64,000 nucleotides of DNA from Anticarsia gemmatalis (GCF_050436995.1 NC_134751.1:4774001-4838000); one strand, 5' to 3'; shown: positions 47,652 to 62,429, counted from the stretch's first letter. Numbers and translations are program-made. Notes: generated by a model not told the origin, from the sequence alone.

Positions 47652-50159
47652 ATTTAGGTCTAAACGCCTATAAAAATGCTATTAATATAAATAATAATAA
47701 AACTAATTTCTATGTTTAATATGGACTCAAAGGATGAAACTGTAATTATTGTTTTTCTGACATGAACATTTTCAATGTTATTCAAACACGAGGAATTATG
47801 CTTTTAAAAAGGCAATAACAGCAGGCTGGTATTGTGATGTTACTATACAAACGTATCTACTACAAATTGTTATATTAAATTTTCTTTGGTCTCTGCCTAC
47901 CGATATGTGAAAAAGGAGTGATATTATGTGTGTATGCTTAATTAAAAATGATATTAACTATGTGTAATATCAAGTGCTCGCCTATATATCTCAGTATGGT
48001 ATTAGAGCATTGATTAGAAATCCAACAGGTCATCATTTCCTTCGCTCGGGCAGAAACACGCGCAGGATGGTCTGTTCCGCTCCACCGACATTGCAATACT
48101 CGTAATGTAAGTATCTACGCACGTTATGCGATTATTAACCCCCACTGTGTAGGGATTAATTAGTCATTAGTACAGAGGAATAATGAATAATAAGTGATTA
48201 GACTGAATTATATACTGTCATAAGCATATACCTTGCAAAAGGAAAACATATTTGTATGTATCGTCTAAATGTCAAATACTCGATACAAACTCGAACTCGA
48301 TAATGTCGAGACTTGTCGACTTTCAACACAGTATAAAAAGTTAGGTTCAGTTTCGGCTATTATGAATAACGAGTGTGTGTTTAGTGTTGTATATTTTTTT
48401 TAAATCTTTTAGAGCTCAGTAAAACTAAACTGTTTAGTTAAACCTAGCTATTATGCGTCTGTATACCACACGCTGATGTGGATGTTCGTGAGAATTGAGA
48501 TACAATACGGTCAGTAATAAAGAAAAAAAAGATTTTGTTCATACCCGTAACATCGCGTGACTCCAAATTTCCAACATCTTTTAGTAATTCAATCACTTTT
48601 ATGAGCGAAGGATGATTACGCAACTTTTACTCAAACCCGTTTTGATTTTATAATGTTTGAAATGTCGAATCCATCAACGGCTATCGTAAAGCGTGACTCA
48701 TCTTTGCTTATTAAAATAAGAAAATTAAGAACTTTGAAAGAGAGCGGTATTGCAAAACAAAAAGAAAAAGTGGTAACTTAATTAATTTTCCCGTAAACTT
48801 GTTAGAAAATCGTTGGTAGGTACTCGGAATGTCGCGTTTAATGAAAGAACATAAATATTCATCTAATAAACAGGTCAGGATATTGACTTGAAGGCTTCCC
48901 ACGTCGATTTTCCCGCGACAAACGCGTAGGTTGTGTTGATTAAACTACATTTCCTCGCCTTGTAGTACTTTCTCTATTATAGCTTTTTATAACACAAAAT
49001 GTATTTTTAACAAGCGACAAATTATCTGGCTAGAGTACGCGACAATTGCGTTTAATAGACGTTGCGTCGTAATTGTGTTTGGGCCTATTTTTAGCGTCAA
49101 ATTTTCCTACTTACCGGTGGTCGTAGGAAAGTTTTGTTTCTACAATGGATTTAGTATAAAACTAACGCCACTTAAGTTGATTATATCGTGTTAATGCGTG
49201 CTGTTTCTTAGTGAATCATAACATAAGCGAGTTATGTGCGCCTCGCCACAGGAACGTCGACTATTGTTCTCGGCTGTCATAACTGGTGAAAACTTTCAAT
49301 GATATACTTATTTCTGTCTTGTTAAAGCGGTCAATGAATCTCTAGCAACTGTAGTTGCATTACATACTCATAGTATCTAAAAATAATCATTTTTAGGTAT
49401 AAAAGTAATTCTAATTGTTTTTGTTATAAGTTTTTTCACAATTAACAATGTGAATAGAATAAAATAAATTCTAAATTGTCACCAAAAGCGTTTATCTAGT
49501 TACGAACTGTTACAAACACTCATCTACGAACTAGTGGTATGCTTTAATATTTAACTTTGTGATGTAAGTAGTTTAAATTGGGCGCAAATGTTCCAGAACT
49601 TAGGACGAACATTTATGTAACCGCAGAAGTCAAGGAAGGTGACCCAACGCTTGTAGTTGTTCTCTAGGTAATTTCTTTACTGAAATCACGTTTTTTAAAA
49701 GACCGTGGAAAATTCGGAACTAATTAAGTAACAGTCTTTAAAGGGCTTCTAAAAGTTTTCAATGTCAAAAACTGGAACAATGGTCTGGTAGGAATGTTTG
49801 CGAAGCCATCTAGGTACTAATTGTGAGAAACTAAGTTGAATTTCAACTATTGTGGAATTGTAAAACATTTGATAAAAACATTAGGAACTTTATTAGGGAA
49901 AGGTACATTGTTCTACTGAAAGGTAAGTGCTTACGCCTACATTTCGTTATGTATGTAAATCCTCATCTAACAGCGGGAGACATTGTGATTTATTACAGTT
50001 CCACTCTATATATACCTACCTAATATAAATATGTTTATTAATTTTCTTCGCTTAGTGAAATATTCCCAAATAAATTAATATAGCAACTCCCACACTAAGA
50101 ATTTCGGGCAATTTAAGACTTAAAAATATATAGGTATACAGGCAACAACAACTAGAAAT

Positions 50160-50395
50160 ATCTGCTTCGAATTGAAATTGAACCTACGACCTTCCGACGC
50201 ATTATTTGTAAAATAAATAAATATTATTGGACAGCTCACACACGGTCATTTGATTCCAAACTAAGCAGACCAAATAACTGAAAAACATACTTATATACTT
50301 CTTAATACATACTTATATAGATACATTAACATCCAGGCTCAGAACAAATACTCGTGCTCATCACACAGAGATTTGTCCAGGGTGGGATTAAAAAA
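50160..50395 (+). repeat. SINE-like repeat
   Basis: CTTATATAGATACATTAACA, TCCAGGCTCAGAACAAATAC, TGCTCATCACACAGAGATTT, GTCCAGGGTGGGATT and an A-rich end. I recall this word order from moth genomes, but there is no second copy here to prove it. Confidence 0.5.
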
Positions 50396-51356
50396 ATAAA
50401 TAAACAACATTAGAATAAAAATTACTAAAACCAATTCTAGGCAGTTACTAACTATTTATTTCATAGTCTCGTCTCCTTAACTATAAGATGCACAATGTTG
50501 ATACGACAATACCTTAACCCTCCCCAACTTGACCTAGTTGTGCGTCGCGACGATGCTCGACGCGACGCGGCGTCACGTCGGGACACATTACATACGGTTC
50601 ATCGCGCGACCTATTTACCTAATAAATGTACTGCACTTGTTTGAGACAGTCCTTTCTTACCGTACCATCCCGTTCCGGTACACAAGACATACGTCACTTT
50701 ATATAGAAATATACTAAAGATATTTACTTGATATGATTTTTAAATAACAGTTTGTTTCTTTTGTTTTATACAAGTTTGTACATTTCGCCAAATCTACAGT
50801 TGTCTCTTGTCAGTACCTAATAAACTCGTGTATTTGTTGTATCCTAGAAATAGGTAAATAAGTCAGATGTATCGTTCTATTAGTTTTCTTTGGTAGAGGC
50901 CAAGATTGCTACAATCACGCCTTTAAAAAAAAAGGTTTATATGTGTAAGTCAGGATATAACAATAATACCACATAGTAATATGTACATAGCAATGGAATA
51001 GGTTATTTCACGTGCAATATAAGATGAAATTTCTTATATGTAGTATGGTTTACAATTTTACATGGGTAAGATTTCAAGAAACCCTTTAGAATTAAATCAT
51101 ATATTCTGTTCTTGGAATTTTGTAAACAGAAGATCATATCAAACAGTATTTTCGATACCGAATGCCAACAGTGTAATAGTAAATTTCCCTGAATTTCACC
51201 TGAATTTCAGTTGCAGGACGCCTTTTGTACTGCATTTGCGGGTGGGATGATAGATACGTGGGTGTAAAGGTTACGGTACAACTGTTTCAGTGTAATAGGA
51301 CTTTAATTACGTTTGGGAGCATTTGGTAGGTCTCGATTATATCGTACAGTCATATT

Positions 51357-51442
51357 GGCCAGCGTGGTGGAATCAAGGCCTAACCCCCCCTCGTTTGAGA
51401 GGAGACCGTAGCCCAGCAGTGGGACAGTAATGGGTTAAAAAA
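51357..51442 (+). mobile_element. Short SINE
   Basis: GGCCAGCGTGGTGGAATCAA, GGCCTAAC, GAGAGGAGACCGTAGCCCAG, CAGTGGGACAGTAATGGGTT and an A-run. Shortened relatives at 11505-11570 and about 10620-10712. Confidence 0.75.
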
Positions 51443-53147
51443 ACGACATTTCAAGTTGCCTTTAACATCAATTAAAGAAACATTTAAAGAAATAGAAATT
51501 ACACTTCGAAACAAACATTACAAAGCCGACATATCTCGGGAAATACCTCGTCAATCACAATAGTTTCATTGTGGGAGCAATAAATACGACACAATACTTG
51601 CGGCCAGCGTCATTTCTGTCCATCGCAGTCTCCACCTGCCGTGCGTCATCACGCTAATTGACCAGTATGTTCAGTTTATGCGGTTTGTAAAACTGTTTTA
51701 CCGATGTTTAAAGGGTGTAAATGTAACTAGATAACCCTTTGGTCTTTTAATCGCGAGATTTTGCTTCGAATCCAAGACATTTGTATCACAACTTTAAGGT
51801 TGACTTGACAAAAATACTGTTTTATTTTACTCTAAATAAAAACTTTATAATACAGATTAGTCTGACAATAATACATACTTCGGTTCTAAGCCCCACCTCA
51901 AGTTTTGAAGAAATACTAAGAGAAAACTGTACAAGTGTATTTTGATAAGTTTTAATTAACAGAAATATTGAAAGTAGAGTTCAATACGCACTAAGCTATT
52001 TCATAGAGAGAAATGCTGTGCTCTTCTATCCAGCGTTCATCAGTAACTGGGGTAACGGTGTCGTGTTTACCTTTTTAGTATACTTGATACAATTAGTAAA
52101 ATACGTATTAAATTATAATTATGCAGATATCTAGTTAATTAAGCCGTGTGAACGCGTGCAGGGGAACGTTGCAAACATTCTTCATTTTGTTTTTCTTAGC
52201 TAATTCATAATTATCATGAGAATCTCTTGCCGCAGCGTGATTTTTCATAGTAACTTTATTTTGTTTCATTAACATCGATTGATATATGTATATGACACTT
52301 TTCTCTTGCTCGTAGCTGTACCAGTGCAACATTTTCAATATTTTTTCTGCTGTCTGTAGGTAAAGTAAAATAAATAAAAAAAACGACATACGCGCAGGCA
52401 TGCCGACAGAATTAACTCATTCGGTTAATAAGTAGATCGCTTATAAGTGAAACCTAATAAGTATCGCAACCAGTAAGCACTGGCTTTCCTACATTACACA
52501 TCCGTTGAGACCAATAAAATATCTACTAACATATTTCACAGGTCCCTTTTAAAGAAATGTTGTAAAATATCCGACTCATAAGGTCATACATACGTTCGGT
52601 ATGTAATTTTATAATCAGTTTTATTACATTCCGAGATTGATTTGTGTAAACCGAACCTTATTTGCAGTAAACAACAAAAAATATAGACCAAAAACAACAT
52701 GTTACAAACTTTTTGGAATGCCGCTGGTAATAGACAATGCGTGTACGTTTGTGTTGCCAGGTGCAAATAATTGTGCTCGATTTTCTACTCAATGAGTTGT
52801 GACTTGTAATGTTAAACGATGAACAATGCGCATGACGATGTATGCGTCAAATACTAATATGGTAATTAGACTAATTAGCGTGTTTTAATTGGAATGCAAA
52901 TGGAGAAACTTAATTCAATGAGAATTGTTATATGATGGCTGGAATCATGTGATAAGATCTAAATTGATTTCATCACATTGATTTTCTAGATGACAGAAGT
53001 CAATTATAATTCGGATGATAGAATTATGCGAAGGAAGATTTTTTTTTTTCTGAAAAATAGGGCAGTATCGTTCTTCTTTACAGCCGGTACGATCGAATAG
53101 AAGAATTTGACATTTAAAATGTACTGCAATAATAGTTCCCACGGTAC

Positions 53148-53215
53148 CCGCTAGAGGCGCTGATCAGATTTTCATTTAACATTTCCCAGTGGGTCGATAG
53201 TCGAAAATGGTAGAG
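53148..53215. repeat. MITE family B, degraded copy
   Basis: CGCTAGAGGCGCTGATCAGA, TTTTCATTTAACATTT, GTCGATAGTCGAAAATGGTA, GAGAATCG: the same segments in the same order as in 60299-60477. The left end is eroded. Confidence 0.6.
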
Positions 53216-54837
53216 AATCGCTCTATTGAACCCCATATTTTCGAATTTCTTTTTAAATTTAACTAGGTAAGTCCTAGTCAATACCACTTTTTAGGAACAA
53301 ATTTTTATTTATAGGAAGATTGATTGGTATGCCTAGAAACGTCATAAATGCAACCGCTAGTATAAGAAGTTGACGCTAATTGTGCCGTAAAACCGGTGAA
53401 ACAGCATTTCAATATAATAAAATGGAGTTTTTTGCTTGTTTTACTTCGAACATCGCATGCCTAGAACATACATTGTTGGACACTGAAACAGTCGTTGCTT
53501 CACTCGATCATGCAATACTATTAAAATCAGTTTCACTATTTTCACGTTTACAATCATCACGGTTTTTCTTAAAACATTTTAACCATTTATTAGCTCAATA
53601 TATGGCTGTGCATTTTTGTATTCTTATACGAAAATTTATAACAAAAACACGCAGTAATATTGCGTAGGTATGAAATAATTATAACTTGTAAGTTTCTGGT
53701 AAATTGTGTGGTAAATTACACTGAAATCCTTACAGTGGTTTTGGCATGATTAAGTAGCAAACATCTTTACATCCAAACTTTATCAAAGTAGTTGTAAATA
53801 AGATTTAAATAGACATAACATTGTTACGCATTAAGTATCATTGTTTCACCTTTCCCTTTTCAATTTGCCTTATTTCCTACGTTACATGTCCAAGTATATA
53901 ATTAAGAAATATGTACTACTAACTTATATGACTAATTGTCGTTATTTATGTGACAATATAGTTATTAATACTAAGAGCATATTACAAGAGTAGACCGTAA
54001 ATCATAATGTAAATGTATGAAATTATGAATACTACTTATTGGAAATATTAATACTACAATGGTATGATGGTCGTTAGTTGTAGCGTAATAAGTAAATTTA
54101 TATTGATTGAATTTTAAAAGACTTGATATTTTCAAGTTTTGGCTATTTTCTAGATTGGTATCAAAGGTTACAAAAGTCACTTATGTTCTTTTCAACAGAC
54201 TATCGTGAATTAGGAATATATCAACTTGAGATTGCTGGCTAAATGTGAGTCTTAATTGTAAGGTTCGAACCAAGTGGCGTCTCGGCCTTCCCCTATGGGA
54301 AAAAGGCGTGATATTATGTATATTTGTAGTCTTATATTTGAAGAATAACATTCCTAGCAAGTTATATCCTCAATCTTCACTAAAGACCTATCAAGTATCG
54401 AAGTAAGACATCGAAATCGGTCGTGATTATACATACTTAAGTTAAAAGTATCTTGCCGTCTAGACCTAACACCTCAGTAAGTAGGTATATTATTATACAA
54501 TCAGATCGTGCCAGAATTCTACTTACGAGTAATTCTGACATTGCTAAGTACTTAGTTCTGTGAACCAGTGAAAGCTTAATCGTATATCTAATAGCAACCC
54601 TTTCTCATGGTCTACTTTAACATTAAGATTAAGAGATGAGAATTAAGTAGTACTCAGTGTTTTTCGGTTTTAAGTTTTTTGCGAAACAAATGTTTAGCTG
54701 ATTTAGAAACAAAATATTTAATATGTTTTTCGTAACAGAATCTAATAAGTGAAAAAAGTATAACGATTCTTAGTTTTACGTGTTCAAAATTGAAGTAAAT
54801 AGATATTGTAATTGTTGTTTACATTATCAGTTAAATT

Positions 54838-54957
54838 ACCCCCGATTTCTGAGGTACATTTAGCGGTAGTTTATCTATTCAATAGCGTTTAAGCTCATGT
54901 AAAAATGACAGTTTGAATAGATAAACTACGGCTAAATGTTCCTGGGAAACCATTTTT
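54838..54957. mobile_element. Hairpin MITE family A, copy 3
   Basis: CCCGATTTCTGAGGTACATT, TAGCGGTAGTTTATCTATTC, a loop, then TTGAATAGATAAACTACGGC, TAAATGTTCCTGGGAAACC. Confidence 0.88.
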
Positions 54958-57900
54958 TCACGAAATTCTACGTTTCTTTATTTAAAGACTAACAGTGTTA
55001 CATTCCCTCACAACTTCCACATTTGAATTTTACTGTCCTTCTGACGTCACAAAAGCATGTCCGAAGTAGCGGTGTTGCCACGTGACATAATTATGTTAAA
55101 GGAACGCTAAATGCCAGCGGTCGAGTAGCGATCTGGGACGGTTAGATACTTGACTAGTCGAACGGAATGGAACGCTATTTACAACATTTTGATAGTATGA
55201 TATTTATTCATACGTTGCTCGTTTTAAGTAGTTGATACAAGGAATTCTAATTTCTTAGGAATCGATCTAATCCTTAAATCTATTGGCAGAGCGCGAAAGG
55301 CGGGTCAGTTTAAGACATGGCAATCAAGCAATGCGTTGACTTAAAGATTAAAGTAAGGTGAAACCTATCTTATTACAATTTTACGATTATTAAGTGTTGG
55401 TGTTAATTTGCGCTAAAATTAAAAAAAAAAATCATTGTTCACATTTGTGCAGAAAATAATGTAGGTGTAATAAATTATGTAAATACAATTAGAGATGAAG
55501 TAAGTTGTCAGTGTTGCCAGAGAATAGAAACTTCACGTCCGCCAACAGAATTATGTTAAACTCAAACGTCTTATGAACATTGTGTTAATAACAACCATTT
55601 ATATGAATAAATAAAACGTGAACTCTAGGGAACCATTTTGAAAGTTTTAATTTGTCATTTATTAATAAGTACATTAAATAATTAAGTAAATAGCTTTCTG
55701 CGGACTTCATTACCCTATAAAGATTTCCTTCTGTTTACTAAATTTAGAATTTATTTAAAATCTAAGGTGTGTTTTAGAAGTGTTCAATGTAAATACCGTA
55801 TATTGTAATTTTGTTATTTAAAAGACCCAAAAAGAACATTTAAAATTGCATAACTGCATTTGACAGTTGTCACCGAAAGCGCCATTACCATACGACAAAA
55901 ACAAATGCCGGCAGCGATACATCGAATTGACAATAAGTGTCAAATAATCGATTACGTTGTTTCGATCAATGTCGGGTTGTTCCGTTTCTCCTTATAATCA
56001 ATGCCAGCTCGATGAAAACAATAACTAACTAGTATTGGCGTAGACTCGCCCGGATGTGGGGTAATCGCCATTTTCCGCTATTTTCAAATCGGAAATCTGT
56101 GAGTAGATGTGTAACGAACGGTGTTATAATGTATGTGGCGTGAACATTAATAATGTAAATAAAAAAATTTGAAGTATTTGTATATATTTTATATTATTTG
56201 TACTTACAGATATGTTTTGCAATACATGTCTAATTAATTATTATAACACACACAATATCACGCTCATTATACCTGCAGGTTTAAGAAGAAGTGTATGAAA
56301 TACACTCACGTTTCGTTATTAACAATGCTAACTCAGGTAAAATAAAAATAGTCCCTGTTATGTAATCAAGTGCCGAAACTTCCAGAATAAACTAAATTTA
56401 ATTGCCTAATTTCGAATTCGGGATCTCGGAATTTGGAATTTCCATTTGCCATAAAACCTTAGATACATATATAACATCACGCCTTTTACCCATAAAGGCT
56501 TAGTGAGACCAAGGAACGATTAGTGACCTAAGATAAAAAAAAAGATAATTTTCAAGTATTTGCACTTGACCCTAGTAATAACTTTTAATTTAACACTATT
56601 GTGACAAGTATATAGTAATAAATGTACAAAGTTAAATAATAAATGTAAGAGCATGTTGGCTGAACCTTCTGCCCGTGATTTCCCCAGTGAAGGGAACCTT
56701 GTTTTAAACGAATAGATGAAAATACTCACTTATAAAACATATAGTTCTCTAACATAAACCATTTTTAATCTAATCTAAGTACCTTTTTTATATTCCTTTT
56801 AACACTGTAAAGTACTATTATTAATACACTTGAAGTATTTAATACTTAGTTTTCCTCATTTCCCCTAAAGTCAATCAAAATAGGTGTAGAAGAGAAAAAA
56901 AAAGTAAATTATCATGGTATTATTAAACAAAGATTGAGCGTTGAAATTTAGTAAGATAAATTCGCTTTATGCTGTAAAGTTATTATTAAATATTAGTAGT
57001 TCTTAATCAATTCTAATCATCCATTCTTACAAATAAAAGTAGAGATAGTTTAACGAATAAAAACCTACCAATTTCATGAACAATCGCATTAAACTCGTAG
57101 CTTAAGTGACTATATCTGAAACCTTTCTACCGCAAGTAAAAGTCTGTGAACACACTCTCACGTTAGAGCACTCGCATAACAACAACCGGTACTAGGCCTG
57201 ACCCGTTACATACACTGAAATGTGTTCATTATTTACACTCATCGTTACAACACTCCGATGTGTTACGCGCCATTTAAGTTTGTGTCTATGAATGTATCTG
57301 CAAGCCGCTATGTTTAAAAACAGATTACAAGATTCCCAAGTCGGACGCAGTGCTATAGGTCTTTTCTTAATTTAAATTAGATTATACTTAATAGTAGTAT
57401 GGAGTTTGCTAACGTCTCCGATATAAGACAATAGGCTAGCTCCCTATTACATGGGACTAACATTGTTAATGGCGAAATGCAGAAGTTTTTCAAACGCCTC
57501 TGCCTGTGCCCTGTTACGAAGTAATATGTATGTATGTATGTACAATAATAAGAGACATACATAAGGGAGAGCGAGTCAGAGAATGTAAGGACGTCCATGT
57601 TGTTATGTGTCCGTTACGCACTCCTTCTCTGCGTGTCTTGAATTAATTTTTTGCCTTTTGCGCAGTGACTTGTTGCTATATTCTGGCACAAAAAGTTAAA
57701 TGGTTTGTACGATATGTTGTTATGAATTCCGTAGTACGTACGATGCGCTTCACGAGTTACCAAAATTACGACCAAGTAGTTTTATTTGTGTTATTTATGA
57801 CACAGTAAAATTGATGGAACATTTTTTGAAACAGGAAATTGTGATTGGGGAGAAAATTAGTTTGTCATTCGTAGAGGTGACCGTTTTGAAAGAGCTGTTT

Positions 57901-60298
57901 TGTAGACAATCATTTGTTTAACATGTGATGAAACACTGAAAGTATACCTATATACTATGGAATGGATAATTACCCAATACCGTATACGAATACGGTACCT
58001 TATTTAATTTTAACATGAATATTTGAACGGAGATACTTTTACATATAACGTTTAAACTAGTTATATCTAGTCTAAGCTTTGTTAATTCGTCGACACATTC
58101 ATAAACTTTCCTAAACAGGCTACCTAGTTTTTAAGACGACTATTTTTACCAAACAACAGATGAGATTTTACCAAAAAGTTCAGCCGCTTTCTTATGCCTC
58201 CTTGATAAATTGAGGGCAATTGTTTCTCGCGGTGTTAGAGGCATAATGAAATACGATGGTATAGCGGTATTATGGCCAAAAAAAATCGGACATTCGCTAA
58301 TAGGTCCTATATGTAGAGTTCATTGACTCCTGCACTCTATTAAATAAAATAGTGTTTTGTTAGACGCGCACGTTTTAATCTTATTGTTAGCTAGTATTCT
58401 TACTGTTAGAGTAATTTTGGTTCGTAATGTTTGAGTGTTAGGGTTGAATTTTCGTTGGAGAAGTAGTATCTGGCCTGGATTCGGTTGATTTCTTCAAGGA
58501 AAAGCGAGTCATCGTTGAATGCAGACGAAAAGTATTGCGCGGACAGTTCGACGAAGCTGTTAGGTAAGGTATTTGTGAATCATTTGTTTAGTTATCGGTA
58601 GCTCTAGACATGCTGGCATCTTGAATATTGTGAAAGTGCTGATATCCGCTCTGATTTCAATTTATATTGACATAACATGTCGCCTGTCTTCTCAATGCTA
58701 TGGTAAAGAATACACGAAGTGGCAGAGATTCTCAACTCTATTAGAAATCACGCAAAAGTTTGCACGATAAAACTTCGTGGTAATTTGAAATCGTATATCT
58801 TTAACGGTTCTAACTATATTAGCTTTTCTAATCTTTCACTGCCTTTTGCTCATATACGTACACATAAATTGGGGATGACTTAAGCTCGTAGAATAAAAAG
58901 CCCTCATTTAATAAAGATTTAAAATAAACATCATTAGACAGTCATGATTAGAATTCAAATGTGCATTCACGTGATAAGGATATAGTTTTCTGCAGCCAAA
59001 AACCGACTGTCGTACGGTATTATATCGAAAGGGTTAGTTCTACTAAGAGTAGTTGCACTATACATAGCTTACATTGTTTGTTTTACATCATGGTTCTTAA
59101 AGAATGTTCTCCAACCTGTTTTTATGTTAGTTACATGTAATAGTTGACACAGTTCGTGGCTCCCACGGTCTCATTGTACAAGCAAACAAACAATGAATGA
59201 GATTCTCTTACTTTTCTTTAATTAAATACTAATATTTCAAATATTTATGTCTTAATAAAGCATTCCTGAGATATTTTTGGCAACTTTCTTTGGGAGAAAT
59301 CTACCAAATTGCTTTGAGCTTTGATTGTGAAGATTATTTGGATAAACACAGTTCATAGTAAACTGGGTTGTTTCGTACATCAAAACCTTTCTCAGGGCAG
59401 TTTTCAAAAATTCTTAAGTAATTTATTTAAGTTTTAAAAGGCGAAAGTGAATCAACTCTACTATGAAATCACAAATTTGATTATAGTCAATATATATAAA
59501 TAATTTTGAAGATACCAATAGAATACTTCTACAAAAGTCTACTCCATCAAATCTAATAAAACAATATGACTGTGAAAAAAAAAACAGTTTAAAAAAAATG
59601 CGCTTTCGAGGAATGTTTGCCGATGACATAATGACGTCACTTCCCATTTAACGGTGCAAAGCGCGGGAACCAGACGGGTGAAGGGAAAAAAAACTTACCG
59701 GCAAATTGTACGAACACGAGTTTATGCGATACAAAGTATATTAAAGAAAATTATGTAAGCCATTTATTTGTCACACCTTGTTTAAATAGTACTGGTTGAT
59801 TAACATAACAGGATTTAGTGATATTATGACATTTGAAGCGGATATTACAATCGTAGTCAATTGCACTGTTGAATAACTATTCAAATCGATTGATTTGCGA
59901 GTTTTCTTTTTTTTAAATTCTATTTTTGACAATAGAATGTATGATATTTTTTTGTGGGTTTTAAATGATTTAAGTATGAGTGAGGCGTGGTTGTTCATTA
60001 TTACTGCTTTTTTTTTCGATTTGGTAATGGATGTAGTCGTTTTTTTTTAACAAAGGATTTCATAGTGGATTTAAACATGAAATCGACAAAGCACCAAATA
60101 ATTCAAACTATTTTGCCTACTTCGAGGAAAAAGTGCGTAATATTATAAAAATATAGATACACAATATAATCTAATATTTCGTATGGCCTACATAAGTTAA
60201 CTTTAAAAACACAAACTATAAACAGCAGGTATCACTCTTTATCTATTACTAACTGCTACTGGTTGTGAATCCATAGATAAATTGTACCCAGACCAGTG

Positions 60299-60477
60299 CC
60301 CCGATTCTCTACTACTATCGACTACCGACAACCGAACTGTCATCGAGAAATTATGTATGAAAATCTGATCAGCGCCTCTAACGGGCGTCGTAGAAACTTT
60401 TTTGGCAGTACATGCTAAATGTCAAAATTCGATAGCTAGCCGGTTGTCGGTAGTCGATAGTGGTAGAGAATCGAGGT
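60299..60477. mobile_element. MITE family B, complete copy
   Basis: Terminal inverted repeats of about 34 bases: CGATTCTCTACTACTATCGA continuing to CTACCGACAACCG, and its complement at the right end with one mismatch. About 180 bp with no coding frame. Relatives at 53148-53215 and, as a fragment, about 46302-46350. Confidence 0.88.
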
Positions 60478-60696
60478 ACTGAAACAACTATCCATTTACC
60501 TATTCAGTAAGTTCTCACGACAAATGGTTGTCATTCAGTTTTCACCTTACAAATAAGGCAGCAGTTTTCCATTAATGGGAATTACGCGTTGAAGATTTTC
60601 TTTACCGTTAAAATAGAAAAAATGGAGCTGTTTTCTCAGAAACGAGAATTTAAAAACTTACCTAAAATTAAGACAGTGTTACTTTTTTATAAAAAA

Positions 60697-60850
60697 TTAA
60701 CGTCTTATTCATAAAAAAATATGAAGTTATGAAAGGCATATAAAGTGTTTTGTTTCTTTCACTCCTTAGCGAAATGAAAAAGAAAAAGCATATTGTAGCA
60801 GCTTTTTAACTAAAATAGGTTTATAGTGTGTTTATGAATAAGAGGGTTAA
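60697..60850. mobile_element. MITE with CTCTTATTCATAAA ends, copy 2
   Basis: Ends TTAACGTCTTATTCATAAA and TTTATGAATAAGAGGGTTA, internal CTTTCACTCCTTAGCGAAAT. Nearly the same length and order as copy 1 at 15219-15372. Confidence 0.85.
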
Positions 60851-62429
60851 AGTATAAATGGAAAACAAAATGTCATTAGCTTGATCAATAAAAATAATGT
60901 CAATAGTGCACGTGTCGTATAGGGTTGACACTAGTTACACTATTACATACCTATCAATTTGAATTACCTCATCGCACAAAAAAATACCATTTCGTATTCA
61001 TTGTTAGACTAAATTATTTAATTTTTCTGTTTGCCTGCGTTGTTACCTATTACAAACGATTTACTCCAAAATCTAAATAGTACTTATATAATATATTCAA
61101 CTTAATATTACGGTTCCTTAAGAAAAATACAAATAAGACACAAGGTAAGTAACAGTCGTAAGTTTCTCCTTTTTTTAACATTGACAAATCAACAACAGTA
61201 CTACCATAAACAACAACAGTGGCAGCCCTGTAGTCTATGGATTAAACATAGAGATTACTACTATCTTTATTGGGGTTTTAAATAACGACATTATCTTGTA
61301 ATATCAACTGCGCTCGTGCATTAACTTATTTAATCTATGATCGATTTAAATTATTATGTTACTGACTTTAAAATGTTTGAATAAACAAACAGTTGTCACC
61401 TAATTCCCTATTACATTTTCCCTAGTAACAATTTTCTACAAGCCGTGGCGGCAAGCTGACTTATGTTTATCTTCAAAAACTGTATGATTGAGCTAATTTC
61501 TGTGCCATATTAGACATCATGCCTTGCAAAATTAAAGATTTTTTTAATGTGTAATGTTTGTATGCTTTGTCATTCCAATCATCATGTAGTTCACATAAAC
61601 AATAAACAATTATTTAATAAAGTTATTGATAACCGAGGTCCAAAAATTATCTCTTTATGTTTCTCTTAATATTTTTTAACAACTAAACAAACGTCTATTT
61701 GTCAGCTATTAAACACTTTTCGAGTTTTAAAAACGATAGACAAGCTAAGTCAGAGTAATAGTTTCTTTTTAATTTACATTACAAATATGCAATCAGCCTA
61801 AGTGTACCCAGTTTTAGTGTAATGTGATATTATAGTGTTTCTAGTAAATATTTGCATAAATTACATTTACCAGTGGGCGCAGTTATGTCATTAAATCCAA
61901 TATTGGAATTATTAGTATTGATTGGTGAAACTGGAGCATGAAAAGCGAATTGACTTTATTCAACATCGCATTTTACTAGTACAAATAATAATAAACAGTA
62001 ATTACGTTTTCATTTTAAATTATATCAGTTAAGTGATTCATTGAAGAGAAACTATAAAACCATATAAATCTTGTATCTATGTGTAGTGGTTCTAGGATGC
62101 AATTTAAAAAAACGTAGAAAAGAATATTGTAAAGTAAAGACGGTGTAAAAATATGGTATCTATTTTTATTATTAGTTCAAGCAAGCAATTCAATATGTAG
62201 AAAAGGAATATTGCAAAACATAAAGAGGTAAAAATTACCACAGAAAAAAAAAGTTGTCATAAATTACTCACAGCAAAGACAAGCCGATAAAATTTTAAAA
62301 AAAGTTTAACATGGAATTACATCGGCAATACATTGCCAACGGCATTGTATTTATAATAAAAATCTGTTTTTTATTTACATTTATTGTTACTATAGAAGCA
62401 TCGCAGATAATAATTGGCCTGAGGCACGT

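Noticed and set aside
53380..53667. 95-codon plus-strand frame in the intron
   Set aside because: No homology recognised and a composition typical of chance frames; not a second CrebA exon.
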